Shown one piece after another: positions 34,817 to 45,698 of a stretch of DNA of 64,000 nt. The stretch's first letter is position 1, and the number at the start of each line of letters is the position of its first letter. Source of the DNA: Prostheceraeus crozeri (Eukaryota; Platyhelminthes; Polycladida; Euryleptidae); assembly GCA_907163375.1 (NCBI GenBank), contig CAJQUW010014352.1, forward strand, positions 124,001 to 188,000. Direction: 5' to 3'. Made by a program: the position numbers and the translations under genes. Under the pieces are notes generated by a model that was not told the origin of the DNA, ran no database searches, and worked only from the letters and a program-made list of their open reading frames with translations.

Positions 34817-37316
34817 TACAAGCAACGTCTTCAAATGGTTCCAAGTCTTCCATTCTTGTGATTTCAAAATCAAGGCTGTCACCCCGTCAAAAGAGTTACA
34901 CTTCCACGATTGGAGCTTCTTGGATGCTATCTTGGTGCGAGGCTGTTGAAAATTGTGCTTGAAGCATTGACATTGAAGAATGTGAATATATTTTGTTGGA
35001 CTGATTCGTCGATTGCGCTAAGCTGGATACGGAGTTCACCATCACGTTACAAACAGTTTGTTGGCAACAGAGTTCAAGCGATTCAAGAAATTGTTCCGCC
35101 GTCCAAGTAGAATCATTGTCCAGGTGTTGACAACCCAGCCGATCAAGCAACAAGGAAAACATCTTTTCAAAAATGGAACAGAAAAATTTGGCTGCATGGT
35201 CCTGATTAGTTAAACCAAACTGCGCAATGGCCTTCTGATTCAGAAAACAAGAAATGCTTTCAGGAGGAAGAGATTCAAGAAATTAGAAAATGTTCTGTGA
35301 ATTTGTCGTGTAGTACCAGAGAAATAGCTTTTGGCATCACAAGATACAGTTCGTTGAAAAAGTCGCTGACTGTGTTTGTCTACGTTAGAAGAGCCATCGC
35401 AAAATTTAAGGAATTGATAAATGACACGAACAGAATCCAAGTCAATCCTTTCCATGAATTTCAAGAAGCAAAGAGAGAATTAATCAAAATGGAGCAGTCA
35501 AGATATTTTACACGAGAAATGTCATGTCTAGAGGAAGGCAAACCGATAAATAGTGATAGTCCGTTGAAGAGGTTGTTTTTGTCACTACAAAATGGCTGCT
35601 TATATTCGATTGGATGAATTGACTTTGATGAACTCATCCTTCTACCTGGCAATTCTCATTTGACTAAGCTGATTATTCTTGATATTCATAATTACATGTG
35701 CCACAGTGGAATTGCATCAACCCTCACTGAATTGCGTGGTAATTATTGGATTACTAAAGGACGGAGGGTGGTGAGAAGTGCGATTAGATTTCGTTTGACT
35801 TGTTGCCGACATAACTGCAAATCATACCGGAGCAACTACCGGTTGAATAAAACTGCAATATTTGAAATAACTGGTTGCGATTTCACAGGACCATTCTATT
35901 TGCGAAATGGCAAAAAGACTTACATTTCGGTCTTTACCTGTACGGTTGTTCGAGCAGTGCACTTGGAACTCTGTGCAAGTCAGAATTTAGAAGATTTCTT
36001 CTTTGCATTTCGTCGATTTCAGGCAAGATTTGGTACACCAAAAACGGTGTTATCGGATAATTTCTCGACTTTCAAATCTGCCAAAGATTGTTTGAAAGAC
36101 AAATTGGATTGGAAATATTTGCCTGAATATAGTCCTCATTAGGGAGGAATGTGGGAGAGACTCATTCAAAGTATCAAAAGGTCTCTGAGAAGAGTCATAG
36201 GAAGTCAGAAAGTCAAGTTTGAAGTGTTGCAAACCATTTTATGTGAAGTCGAATCTGCAATAAACAAAAGACCTTTGACCTAGGTTTCGGATGACAGTGA
36301 TGACTTGAAGCCTTTACGTCCAATTGATTTTTTTGTTGGGTCTTGTCTGAGCGACGACACTGTCACTGCGTATCAGCTGAGGGAGGGATTGAAACAGAGA
36401 AATCATTTGTTGACTCAGCTTTGGATCAGATGGCGATCTGAGTATTTGTTGGAATTACGTTTATGGAACAAAAGAAGAGATGTTGGAAAAGGAGTCCCTA
36501 GAGTAGGCGATATTGTTTTAGTCGATCCAAAGTCAATCGGACCTAAGAACCGTTCACTTTGGCCTTTGGGACGGGTTCTTGAAGTAACCAATGGAAAGGG
36601 AAACTTTCCTAGATTTGTAAAACTAGATTTGCAACTAGATTCTGATTGCAGTTTCAGATAGATCGCATCAAGCGTGAAACACTCGATCTATCAGAATTGA
36701 CGTAGCTGCTGCGCGAAATTGTCAGGACTGAGTCAAAGATGTCAAAAATTGAATATTGTTAACATAATTTTGAGATTCAAAACTTCTTCCGCGACCACTG
36801 GTGATTTTTTAAATATTTAATTACAATCATTTGGATTCATTTGTGTTGGCTTGTAAAAGAAACGAAATGTAAAATTCACTGCATTATTTCTATTCAATGA
36901 AATAAAACACTTCATTGCTAAAACAATTTTTAAAAAATGTTTGCAAATTCGATTAATTCAAAAATTTCCTAAATTTTTACTTTTTTTGAGTTTACAGAAA
37001 TTCTGTCGAAGCGAAAAGGCTATGAATTCCACTTGGAGCGCCTAAGGTTGGGTATCAATTAAGTAGTCTTTTGTAGATGAAGAACAAAGCCACAGTTTTT
37101 GAAGTTTTATTGCATGACATGTTTCGGCCAGCTCTCTTTCAGGTGCAACGCTGAACTAACAGGCATTGTACAAAATCTACACTTTATGGAATTGAAATAC
37201 GTATGAAAGTTGGTTTCTTTTCTTTTTATACGTATTCCTCTCATAGGTGACAAGGCTGCTTCATTTTTTAAGCGATCTGTTCGTCAGAGTTTTGTCTTTT
37301 TAACGCAGCTAGGCCA

Positions 37317-37724
37317 GTGGTTACTTTTCGAACTGTAAAAATTCCTGTTGCATCTCCCAAAGATAAGCTTCCGGTAACGGCCCAACATAATGTGATATAT
37401 TCCTTTGCGTGTACTTGCGGTTGTAAGTATATTGGTCGTACAGAAAGACGTCTAGGTGATCGCATACGTAAACACGTTCCTAAATGGCTATCACATGAAA
37501 GTCGCTGTCCTCCACGATCTACTCGTATTCCAAGCAGCGTGATCACCAGACATCTACAGATTTGTGATTATTCACAGGGAGATGCTCAGCAAGGCTTCAA
37601 AATTTTGTTTTCATGTAAGTGGCGCTACCTTTTACGTATTTTGGAAGCTTTGTCCATAAAGCGATTTTGTCCAGACTTGTGTATTCAAAAAGAACATATC
37701 ATTGATTTGCTTTTGCCTTGGTAA
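37317..37724 (+). pseudogene. Penelope-like GIY-YIG endonuclease domain
   Basis: The frame reads HNVIYSFACTCGCKYIGRTERRLGDRIRKHV. This has the paired tyrosines, the CxCxxxYIGRT version of YIG, and the arginine/histidine helix expected of the GIY-YIG nuclease at the C-terminus of Penelope-like polymerases. ITRHLQICDY and an aromatic tail follow to a natural stop at 37724. It is open throughout, but the N-terminal RT is absent, so the protein is a fragment. A near-identical copy of its first part lies at 62.3 kb. Confidence 0.8.
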
Positions 37725-38015
37725 ATAACATTTGTATGATTTTAGCTATTTATATAACTTTGTGAATTTTCCTTTCTTATTTTTAATCGTTATTTTTTCA
37801 CTATTTATTTATTCATTCTTTTCACTTCACGTTTAGCTTTATTATCGATAACTTTATCTTATATTGACTTTCATTTACATTTTAATTTGTATTCAAACTG
37901 TCCACTTTCAGTATTATAATGTGTTTGTTACGATCTTAGTTTTCTTTTTTTCATCTGAGTGTCAGTGATTGACTTCAATAAGCCTGTCATCGTCACGCCA
38001 CCTTTATTGTGTCTA

Positions 38016-39000
38016 CACTGTAAATCGCTGGATACGAAAATTACATACAAACACATACCAAGTTTACATACAATTTGAAACCAACATTTGATACGAGATT
38101 CTGGTATATATAAAGAAATCTGGTATGTTTTTCATACGAATGGCCATTTACTTTCGTATGTGAATGGTATGTAAACGATACGAACTATGCTAACTGTGAT
38201 TGGCTGTTTTACGTTGAAATACGAATTCTTGGTATGTTTTATATACGAGACCCGATGCAAATTGGTATGTGTTTCGTATGTCTTTCGTATGAATAGCTTT
38301 ATGTCATATGGCAAAAAATATGTTATACTACATACTACTTACAAATAACTTTTTTCCAGTAATACCAGCCGTGAATATTTCTTTGTGAAAGTGTGGTATT
38401 TAACTAGATTAAATTTGTTGTGGAATTAACGCCGCATGTCGTCTTTGCAACTTGTCTTATAGCATTCACAAGACTCATAATTAGCTCATTTCCTTGAACT
38501 AAATTGATAAACATCATTTCAATAAAACGATAACTTTTCAGCAACCATGTTGACTTATATATTTCAAACATAACTATTTTGTCTTTATAGTGTCTTTATT
38601 TTGAATTGATAATAAGCTTAGTTCCAAAATTACATAATGCATAATTGTTGATGGTCAAATACTTATTGATTATTTATGAAATGCCTCGGACTTACATGTA
38701 TAAAAATCGAATTCAGTATTGTAAGTTTGACTATAAAATGTCATTATCTCACTACTTACAAAGCAGTAGTAGCATTAGTGTGATCTTTATTGACAAAAAG
38801 CCTTAAATCAACATACTTTGGACATGATTGATGCTTTCTTTTAACATTGTGCTGGTATGGCTTTAGTATGTAAAGCATACCACACTTGAAATAACATGCG
38901 AAAAGCATACAAATATATACCAAGATCATACAGAAATATACCAAAAAAATATCTTGGTATGCATCCTTCGTATGTGATTGGTATTGAGCGATTTACAGTG
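38016..39000 (-). mobile_element. non-autonomous TIR element, copy 2 (complete ends)
   Basis: TIRs CACTGTAAATCGCT and AGCGATTTACAGTG are perfect over 14 bases, with TA duplications at 38014-38015 and 39001-39002. It is 985 bp, inverted relative to copy 1 in the kinase intron, and has the same CATACGA/TCGTATG clusters at both ends. It encodes nothing. The TA target suggests mobilisation by a Tc1/mariner-type enzyme, but the CACTG start is also seen in other superfamilies. Confidence 0.85.
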
Positions 39001-39290
39001 TATACTGATTTTCTGATTGTATTTGCTTGTTCTGTGGTTCAGTGTAGTATGCCTTTTGTGATTTCAATTCCATAAAGTGTACATGTAGATTTTGTACAAT
39101 GCCTGTCAGTCCAGCGTTGCACCTGAAAGAGAGCTGGCCGAAACATGTCGTGCAATAAAACTTCAAAAACTGTGGCTTTATTCTTCATCTACAAAAATTC
39201 CAAGGGAACAAACTTTCTCCGCAATTAAGTAGTCCACGAAGAATTTTCCTCAACATCGCTGTTAGACCAGTGACGTAGGCCGTCATTGAT

Positions 39291-40411
39291 GCATGTGATT
39301 CTTCATCAATTCTCTAAAAATAAAAAAAATGAATATGTCGAGGTCACGTAATTCACCTACCCAATAAAAATTTTCATCTATATAGAACTAAACAATGGAA
39401 ATTTGTGAATTTTAAGAAAATTTTAGAACCTTTGCCACTCACTTTTTCCGAAATTTGACGATTTGATGTGGAATGACCATCAACACAGCCTGGAATCATT
39501 TTTATAGGCAGTCCGATTGAGAGATGGATGGACTGTGAAACCTTTGGCTGTGCAGTTTACCTCTGCATATCGTTGGCTACTATTTGGAAGCTCAAAAATT
39601 CTCTCGCCAAGCATAAATATGAATGTGTCAACTCTAGATTTTGAAATTTGCATCAGTTTGCCCCATACTCAAAAACTATCGTCCACTGACCTCGCAGAAA
39701 ATTCAGCGGCAAAGTTTGAAGATAGCAAATTCGATCAAAAAGTTGCGTTTGTAACTGCGACTTGAACGATTGCCGCTTTTGCGATGCTGTACTTACCTAC
39801 ATCGGTGGCTTTATTGTCAGAGAAGTCATTGTACGTATGTCAAGCTACAATTGTAGATCTGCTCTCGTTGACAATGATTCTGTCAAACCGATTGATCTTT
39901 TAAGTTTGAAAAATTGAAGTGATCTTTTCTTTCCTAGTAAATGTGTCGGTGAAATTGAATAGAATTCAGAGACTAATCAGACGATTTGCAAATTTTTTCC
40001 AATCTGACAAGAATTTATAAGAGAAGTTAAGATAACGCATATTTGAAAAAATCGTGACATTGTGTAATATTTTCCGTACACTTTTTTTTCGCCAACATGA
40101 TGTTGATTTGAATACCGATGGAGAGCGCCATTCTTTTGTATTGATTGTTTGAAAAGAAGTATGTCGATCTACATGAGAAAAATCGGCAAAGATTTGTCTC
40201 TACAATTGAGTCAAAAAGGCAAGCGAAAATTGATGACTAGACAATTGTACAAAACGTGTGATTGTGCTCATACTTTCCAAATACATGTACAGCTGCATTA
40301 TAGTTAATTATCTTTCTTGACTTGACCAAAATGTATCCTGGAGAAAATTCAACTAATTTGAATTTATTAAAGAATTCTCTCACTTTGGGGGGGGGTAGAT
40401 TAAGTTTTTAT
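39291..40411. other. nothing recognised
   Basis: Short motif-free frames only; a G-run (GGGGGGGGG) lies at about 40388, just before the direct repeat begins. Confidence 0.35.
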
Positions 40412-41369
40412 CAATAATGATGGCTAATTTTTGATCTATGATGCAACTGCCTAATCGAAATCCGTTGTTCATAATACAAAAATCAATGTCAGGGATACAA
40501 GTATGAACCTATTAAATAAAGCGGTGATCATTATTGAGTCACTTTAGTCGTTAGTTAACGCAAAAATGCAATAATTATCAAAAGCATAATACAACTCCAT
40601 ATGCAGTTAAGTGTCACGATGAAGTTCCTTCAGCCTACCGTCGTGTCTCTGAATTTTCTTCCATATTGTTTGCGAACTTCCAATATAATGACATACCCTA
40701 ATAAGCAGAGGGTTTTTGTTGCATCAGCAAGATCAGACCACCGAGTCTTAACACCAGAATTGTCAACAAAAAGGACAACTTAGAATGGTCATGGTATCAA
40801 TTTTGATACCGCAGACATTTTCGAGATGGCATGCTCTGGTTGGGAAGATAGAAATGTTATATTTCCATCCCCATGCTTTCACTTACTATTTTGTATTGCT
40901 TTAGTTTTTATCACATTTCTCAGATTATAAACATAGATATGCCTAACATCATTGTTACAGTTAATGTAGTTTATTTTACGTAATTTATCATATTACACAG
41001 AGAAATTTGAAATGCAGAACTCGGCGGAATTTGTAGCATCATTTTTCAGCAGATTTTCCTTGGAATTGCAAGTGTGATCCGATGTTGTTACATTTGACAA
41101 TAGCGAATGAAAGGTAGCCTTTAGTAAATTCTTCTGTGCAATGCTTCCTCTTTCACGTGAAAAGTGATAGAAGTACCGTCTCCGAAGACATGTTTGCTCA
41201 TATTTCTCTTGCTTTTGATCTTAGGATAATTATAACCGTGACATGCATTCTATTAAAAATATTTTGTTTGCATTTCCCCTTGAGAAATGTGAGGATATCA
41301 TTTGTGTCTTTTCCTTTCAGGTGTCTGGATAAAGATCTGGAGCTGCTTCAATGACTTCCTAGGTCTTAA

Positions 41370-41732
41370 CAACGTGGTGACAATTTCACCCTTCACTTCC
41401 CGAGTCCTCCGTCTGTGAAGGATCTCCGACTCCGCTTATCGAGGGAAATGAAACGCTCCGTTCAGGACGTTGTGTTGAGCAGGCGTGTCGGCATCTGTGA
41501 AGGTGTTGAAGTATACAAAATTTCTGGAGTTCATCATCATGAAGACTTTGCTGACACTGCAGGCAGATACTATTCCTCTTATGAAGTGGAAAACCTCAGA
41601 ATTGACTTCCTCAATGACGACGACTCCTTCCTAATAGCAAGCCATTGGAAGAACACAATTATCGCCTCTCCTCCAGGTAAAAGCTTTGTATTTCGCGTTA
41701 TCGGAACGCTTGCATGGAATGCTGTCTGTTAA
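41370..41732 (+). CDS. hypothetical protein or exon, identical in both direct repeats
   Basis: I do not recognise this sequence. The frame is open from 41370; the first ATG is at 41448 (MKRSVQDVVLSRR). It is more GC-rich than its surroundings and has acidic stretches (FLNDDDSFL) and HHHEDF. A CCTTTCAG acceptor ends at 41320 and a GTAAAAG donor follows CCTCCAG at 41675, but the frame is not open from that acceptor, so a clean exon cannot be shown. The encoded peptide is unchanged in copy B, which reflects either youth or constraint. Confidence 0.35.
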   Translation, partial: QRGDNFTLHFPSPPSVKDLRLRLSREMKRSVQDVVLSRRVGICEGVEVYKISGVHHHEDFADTAGRYYSSYEVENLRIDFLNDDDSFLIASHWKNTIIASPPGKSFVFRVIGTLAWNAVC

Positions 41733-42384
41733 TCGTTAACGACTGTTTTATTGAATGAATTTCCTAATGAATACTCTTCAGATGCAAGAGTTGCATCCTC
41801 AGACGTAAAACACAAACACAGGCCGTCATTTCATTCAATGTCAGGAATCATGAGCAGGCCTAATTCACATTCGCCGACATCAATTTAGCATCTCAATTAC
41901 TTTTATTTGCGGTCATTCCGAGGAAAATTCCCACATCATGCTGACTTCGCAAGTTGTCCACATGATCCCAAACCTTCTTTGGATATTCGGATGCAGTATC
42001 TGGTCTGTTGTTGAGGACTGGTTCTTAACCGCAGTTGCTTGAAATTCTTGCTTATGATTGAACAAAGAGCAAAGTATTGCGCCAAGTCTGACACAGGATT
42101 TCCTGTCCCTACATTCAAAATGATTCATCGAGCTTTTGCACTTCATCGCCAAAGTCAAGCTGTTAACCCAACTGATGGTCAGGAACAGGAGGCTGCTACT
42201 AATGGACATGGTGAAAAAATTCACTTTCTCTCCTTTCTATTTATTTATTGACCGATTGTAGGTTAAAATAAGTATATACAATAATTAATTGTATAATGTA
42301 CAATGAAACATAATAAACAATAATTTATTGTAAATACTTATTTTAACTTCCTATCGATACACTTGGTGCTGGCGAATAAAGCAA

Positions 42385-42925
42385 TTGCTTGTAAAACTTA
42401 GCCTATCTCAATTATGGGATACACAGTTCATTGTTGATAAACAAGTATATTTAAAGATTACAAAAGGTCGATTAGCTGATTATCATAGAGAGCAGTGGAT
42501 ATCCTCCGGAAAAAACAGCCATTCTGGGCTAAACTGTTTGGAGTTTTGCCTGTTTGAGGATTCTATTAAGTCATATCTAAATGTTGATATCGATTATAAC
42601 TATATCAATATCATACTGAAGTTTAGAGCATTAAACCAAAACTTAGAAGTTGTCACAGGCATTTATGGAAATCGTTTAATGTATGAAGAACGTCGATGTG
42701 ATCTATGCAGTGATTCAAGGTAGAAAATTTGCATCATTTCATGATTGAATGTTCAAGATATCAGAAATTATGACAGGAACAAGCACCGATATTGTGCCAC
42801 TGCGAAAGTACAATAGAGTTTTACAATTTGATGAACACGCATATTCCAAATAATCTTAAAAGTATTGCTAAATTCCTTCAAAAAGCTAAAGAGTTGCGAC
42901 AGTCTACTACTGAGAACACAAACTG
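42385..42925 (+). pseudogene. LINE ORF2 C-terminal end with zinc knuckle, copy A
   Basis: The frame from 42385 carries ITKGRLADYHREQW and later YGNRLMYEERRCDLC. In the next frame come HHF and IECSRYQKLRQELAP. Together these resemble the Cx2C...H...C zinc knuckle near the end of CR1/L2-type ORF2 proteins. A short 3' UTR with AATAAA follows near 43110. A frameshift separates the two cysteine pairs. No RT domain is attached, so only the tail remains. Confidence 0.6.
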
Positions 42926-43249
42926 AATGACATTTAGAAGCAAATCTTTTCTCCTCTCCTTCCTGAACACAATTTTTTGTTGCTGAAATTGACCGCACGC
43001 TTGAAATGTACTTTTTGATGTTTGAGTTTTCATAGTTGTGTTTGAAACACGAATGTTTTTGTTCTCATGCATGTTCCCCATATTTTTTCATGTTTTCGAA
43101 AGTATTTGGAAATAAACATTTATTGACTTATGGACTATCGGTCAATAGATATAAAGGAGAGAAAGTGAATTTGTTTACCATGACCAGAAGCTGGTAGTGT
43201 CTAGGTAGATTAAGAAATGTTGAATGTATATGAATTGTCACATATATAA

Positions 43250-43463
43250 CCCTCAGAGACCTGAGGGGGGGATCCAGTGGACCCCGGAGCCACATTTTTC
43301 TATTTCATTTTTTGGGCTGACGATATATCAACCACTCAAGCCCATACAAAATCATCATTTCTGACAGTGAATCTGCATGTGTTATTTCATTTCAATTGAA
43401 TCAGTGGAAGTATGCTAGATTGCCAAGGGAGTCCACTGGATCCCCCCCTCAGGTCTCAGAGGG
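43250..43463. mobile_element. 213-bp MITE with CCC...GGG ends
   Basis: Long inverted ends, CCCTCAGAGACCTGAGGG then GGGGATCCAGTGGACCCC, mirror GTCCACTGGATCC and CCTCAGGTCTCAGAGGG. The CCC/GGG termini recall piggyBac, but the flanks (ATAA and TGTA) are not a clean TTAA pair. It sits exactly at the right edge of direct repeat A and is absent at the end of copy B. Confidence 0.8.
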
Positions 43464-44452
43464 TGTAGAAATTTCATCACAAAATTTTTGTAATTAGATG
43501 AAAAATGATTTCGAACATGTCCACGATGGTGTATAAAGAGTGAAAGTCATTTATTCATTGTTTGCATCATGCTCGTAGATGTGCAATGTGTTGGAAGATC
43601 GCAAAATATTCACATTTTGCTTTCGCACATGATCTCGCGTGACTGGTTGGCCTATATGAACAACTCGACATAAATCGGTGTCCGAAATGAAAGCTATCAT
43701 TATATTCATAGTTGAGCACCAAAAACTGATTGATGACAAACTTTTCACAGCAGTAATGATAAGTTTGAGATCTCCGCAGCTGTTTTTGGTTCTAGAAGTA
43801 CAGCAATTTTGACTCATTATAGGTCTATTTCTGATAGCTTTGGATAAATTTGAAGGAATGTACAAATGGAAGGGATTAGTTGCATGAATTAAATCAATTT
43901 CATCAAAATCAACTATCTGAGGCTTTATGGTGACACAAAATATCGTAAAGCCGCCTCCTAGTACAAATGATGCTGTACTAAATGTGGTTGACTTACAAAA
44001 ACACCATATTTTCGCACGTGTTTGCTGAGAACGCTGAAAGTCACTCAAGGGATTCGTTATACCGACCTGCTACACGCAAGCATCATTGTTTTACTTAAAA
44101 TCAACTTTCCTAATTCATTGTTATGAATAGGAACATGTATGACTTCTGTTTTACTGGATAGGTACATGTGTTTGGTAGTCTGGGTTGAGTACATCGTGTG
44201 TTTCGGAACGTCTATGATCGAACTTGTGCGACTTGGTTCTGAGTACTTGGGTACGTACCGATAGACGTCCGTTGTTTGATTTTGAATGGGTTTGCTCAAT
44301 TGCGACTATTGTGACAATTATTTTAAATGTAGCACTATTTGGATGTGAAACTTTAATGTGCAGTTATGATTTAGTTGCTCCCCAATAAGAAAACCAATTC
44401 CAGAACTATGTTTAAAATGAAAAAGACAAGAGATTTACAATGTAAGTTTAAT

Positions 44453-44743
44453 TTAAGCGTGAAAAATAAATGATGGGTATAGTTCACGTCCCTCAGGCGA
44501 CTCCATGATCTTCAGGAAGTCATCACACCATTCATGAAATGTCTGATTTTTGCTAAAGTCATGGTCACACTCGTGTACCGGACACTTCACTGGTAGTCCA
44601 CTCCGCCTTTGAAGTGCTGACACAGTCAAGGTTTTCCACAGGGCCACTTTGCAGCCGCAACAGAGATGCATGGTCATGTCCAACTGACCTCCCATAATGA
44701 CTTGGCTGTCATTTTGAAAATAAAATAAGGGTTTTGAGGACAT
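44453..44743 (-). CDS. small protein of unknown function in virus-like cluster
   Basis: A 96-residue frame, with CCGC and a later CPVHECDHD that might bind zinc. Starts 58 bases from a TATATAAA box on its own strand. No family recognised. Confidence 0.4.
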   Translation of the reverse strand: MSSKPLFYFQNDSQVIMGGQLDMTMHLCCGCKVALWKTLTVSALQRRSGLPVKCPVHECDHDFSKNQTFHEWCDDFLKIMESPEGRELYPSFIFHA

Positions 44744-44967
44744 GCTTCGTGTTATGGAACGTTGAGGATAAGTACTTAACAGTTTGGAACAATGACATCC
44801 TTTATATAGTTATATATATTCTTTAGGGAAGTTCGGTACATCTCTGATTGGCTGTTAGGATTTCCTTTGTTTAAAAAGTATATAAGTCCGAGGTTTGTAC
44901 CAATTCTTATCAAAGGTTCTAATCCTCACGTTTGCAAGTTACAGTTATTTTGAATCTACAAGTCATT
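44744..44967. promoter_or_regulatory. divergent promoter with two TATA boxes
   Basis: TATATAAA on the minus strand (44801-44808) points to the frame at 44743, and TATATAAG on the plus strand (44879-44886) points to the ATG at 44968. Spacings to the start codons are 58 and about 80 bases. Compact back-to-back promoters fit a virus-like element. Confidence 0.5.
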
Positions 44968-45429
44968 ATGGATCGCAAACAGGAAGCTGCAGTTGAGAAC
45001 GGTACTGCTGATCGTACCACTTCGCCAGTGGAACGTACCAATACACCTCCCCAATCTCCGATGGAGCGATCGACAACACCAAACGAGCCGGTGGTGTTCA
45101 CCCAAGCCCCTGCATCGCCCGACTACTCGAGTGATGAAGATAGTGACGTATCAATCGAGACGATGCGTCACATGAATAAGACGACCATGCGAACGCCACT
45201 TTATGGAAGGGTCACGGTCAAAGTGAAGAACGCCCCGAAAAAGTACCACACCAAACGGGTCTTCATGCGAATGGAGCCGAACGAGCGGAACCTCACAACC
45301 GCTCTCGAATTTTCGGTCATCGACCTTGACACACCACGTCGCTGTCCCTGTGCACCCAAAAAGACCAGGATCCATGTACAAGTGGACTTGAAAAAACTTG
45401 TACCCTTTCCTTACCTTGATGACATTTAG
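44968..45429 (+). CDS. acidic/proline-rich protein of unknown function in virus-like cluster
   Basis: From MDRKQEAAVENG the first 60 residues are low-complexity, rich in Thr, Pro, Ser and acidic residues. The rest is basic (VTVKVKNAPKKYHTKRVFMR), then RRCPCAPKKTR. No family recognised; a DNA-binding or virion-accessory role is possible but not shown. Confidence 0.4.
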   Translation: MDRKQEAAVENGTADRTTSPVERTNTPPQSPMERSTTPNEPVVFTQAPASPDYSSDEDSDVSIETMRHMNKTTMRTPLYGRVTVKVKNAPKKYHTKRVFMRMEPNERNLTTALEFSVIDLDTPRRCPCAPKKTRIHVQVDLKKLVPFPYLDDI

Positions 45430-45698
45430 TGTGTTTTTTTCTTAATCTCTTCATTTAATATTCATTTGTATATATGAACAGACTTGTTTTATCATTTCTT
45501 TAAATCTTTAATCTTCTGAATTTCCATATCCTTTTGTGTTAGTTCCTTAAGTTGATTCGTAATAGGTTGATCTATATTTTTGACTTCCTGTGCACTTTGT
45601 AATGTAGTCAATTGTACATACTCCTCTTGAAGAATGACTAACATCTTTGAATACGACATGTTTGAAAATAATAAGGCAACAAAGTACATTACTTAAAA

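Larger units (their letters stand above)
37069..39221 (+). mobile_element. Penelope-like element, 5'-truncated, with inverted terminal arms
   Basis: The target duplication CAATTAAGTAGTC (37056-37068 and 39222-39234) flanks it, and the uninterrupted target is seen at 60.1 kb. The ends carry inverted copies of a roughly 140-bp sequence (37069-37210 and 39056-39196), plus 25 extra bases on the right, as is common in Penelope-like elements. Only the GIY-YIG part of the protein is present; the RT domain is missing. A TIR element (38016-39000) was later inserted in its 3' part. Confidence 0.8.
32590..39290 (+). mobile_element. BEL/Pao LTR retrotransposon fossil, incomplete and broken
   Basis: Parts in order: reverse transcriptase (about 32600-33410, YVDD box, then the DPFGLASP block typical of BEL/Pao), RNase H region (about 34820-35110), integrase (about 35650-36330) and integrase C-terminus to about 36690. 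Then comes a 3' non-coding end repeated at 59.7-60.1 and 61.6-62.0 kb. No gag or 5' LTR was found. It is clearly broken, with at least several breaks. Two later insertions lie inside: a Tc1 element in the RNase H region and a Penelope-like element in the 3' end. Close similarity of the duplicated 3' ends suggests moderate age. Confidence 0.8.
40412..43245 (+). repeat. 2.83-kb direct repeat, copy A
   Basis: Matches 46994-52400 in the same orientation once the piggyBac in copy B is set aside. The left half is almost identical (only scattered single changes), the right half slightly less. Contains an unknown open frame (41370-41732), inverted arms (42205-42258 and 43135-43184) and a LINE 3' end between them. 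Confidence 0.9.

Noticed and set aside
41319-41673. Clean exon between AG and GT sites
   Set aside because: No frame is open over the whole interval, so only the open frame from 41370 is reported.
43250-43463. Certain piggyBac MITE
   Set aside because: CCC/GGG ends fit, but flanks are not TTAA, so the family is left open.
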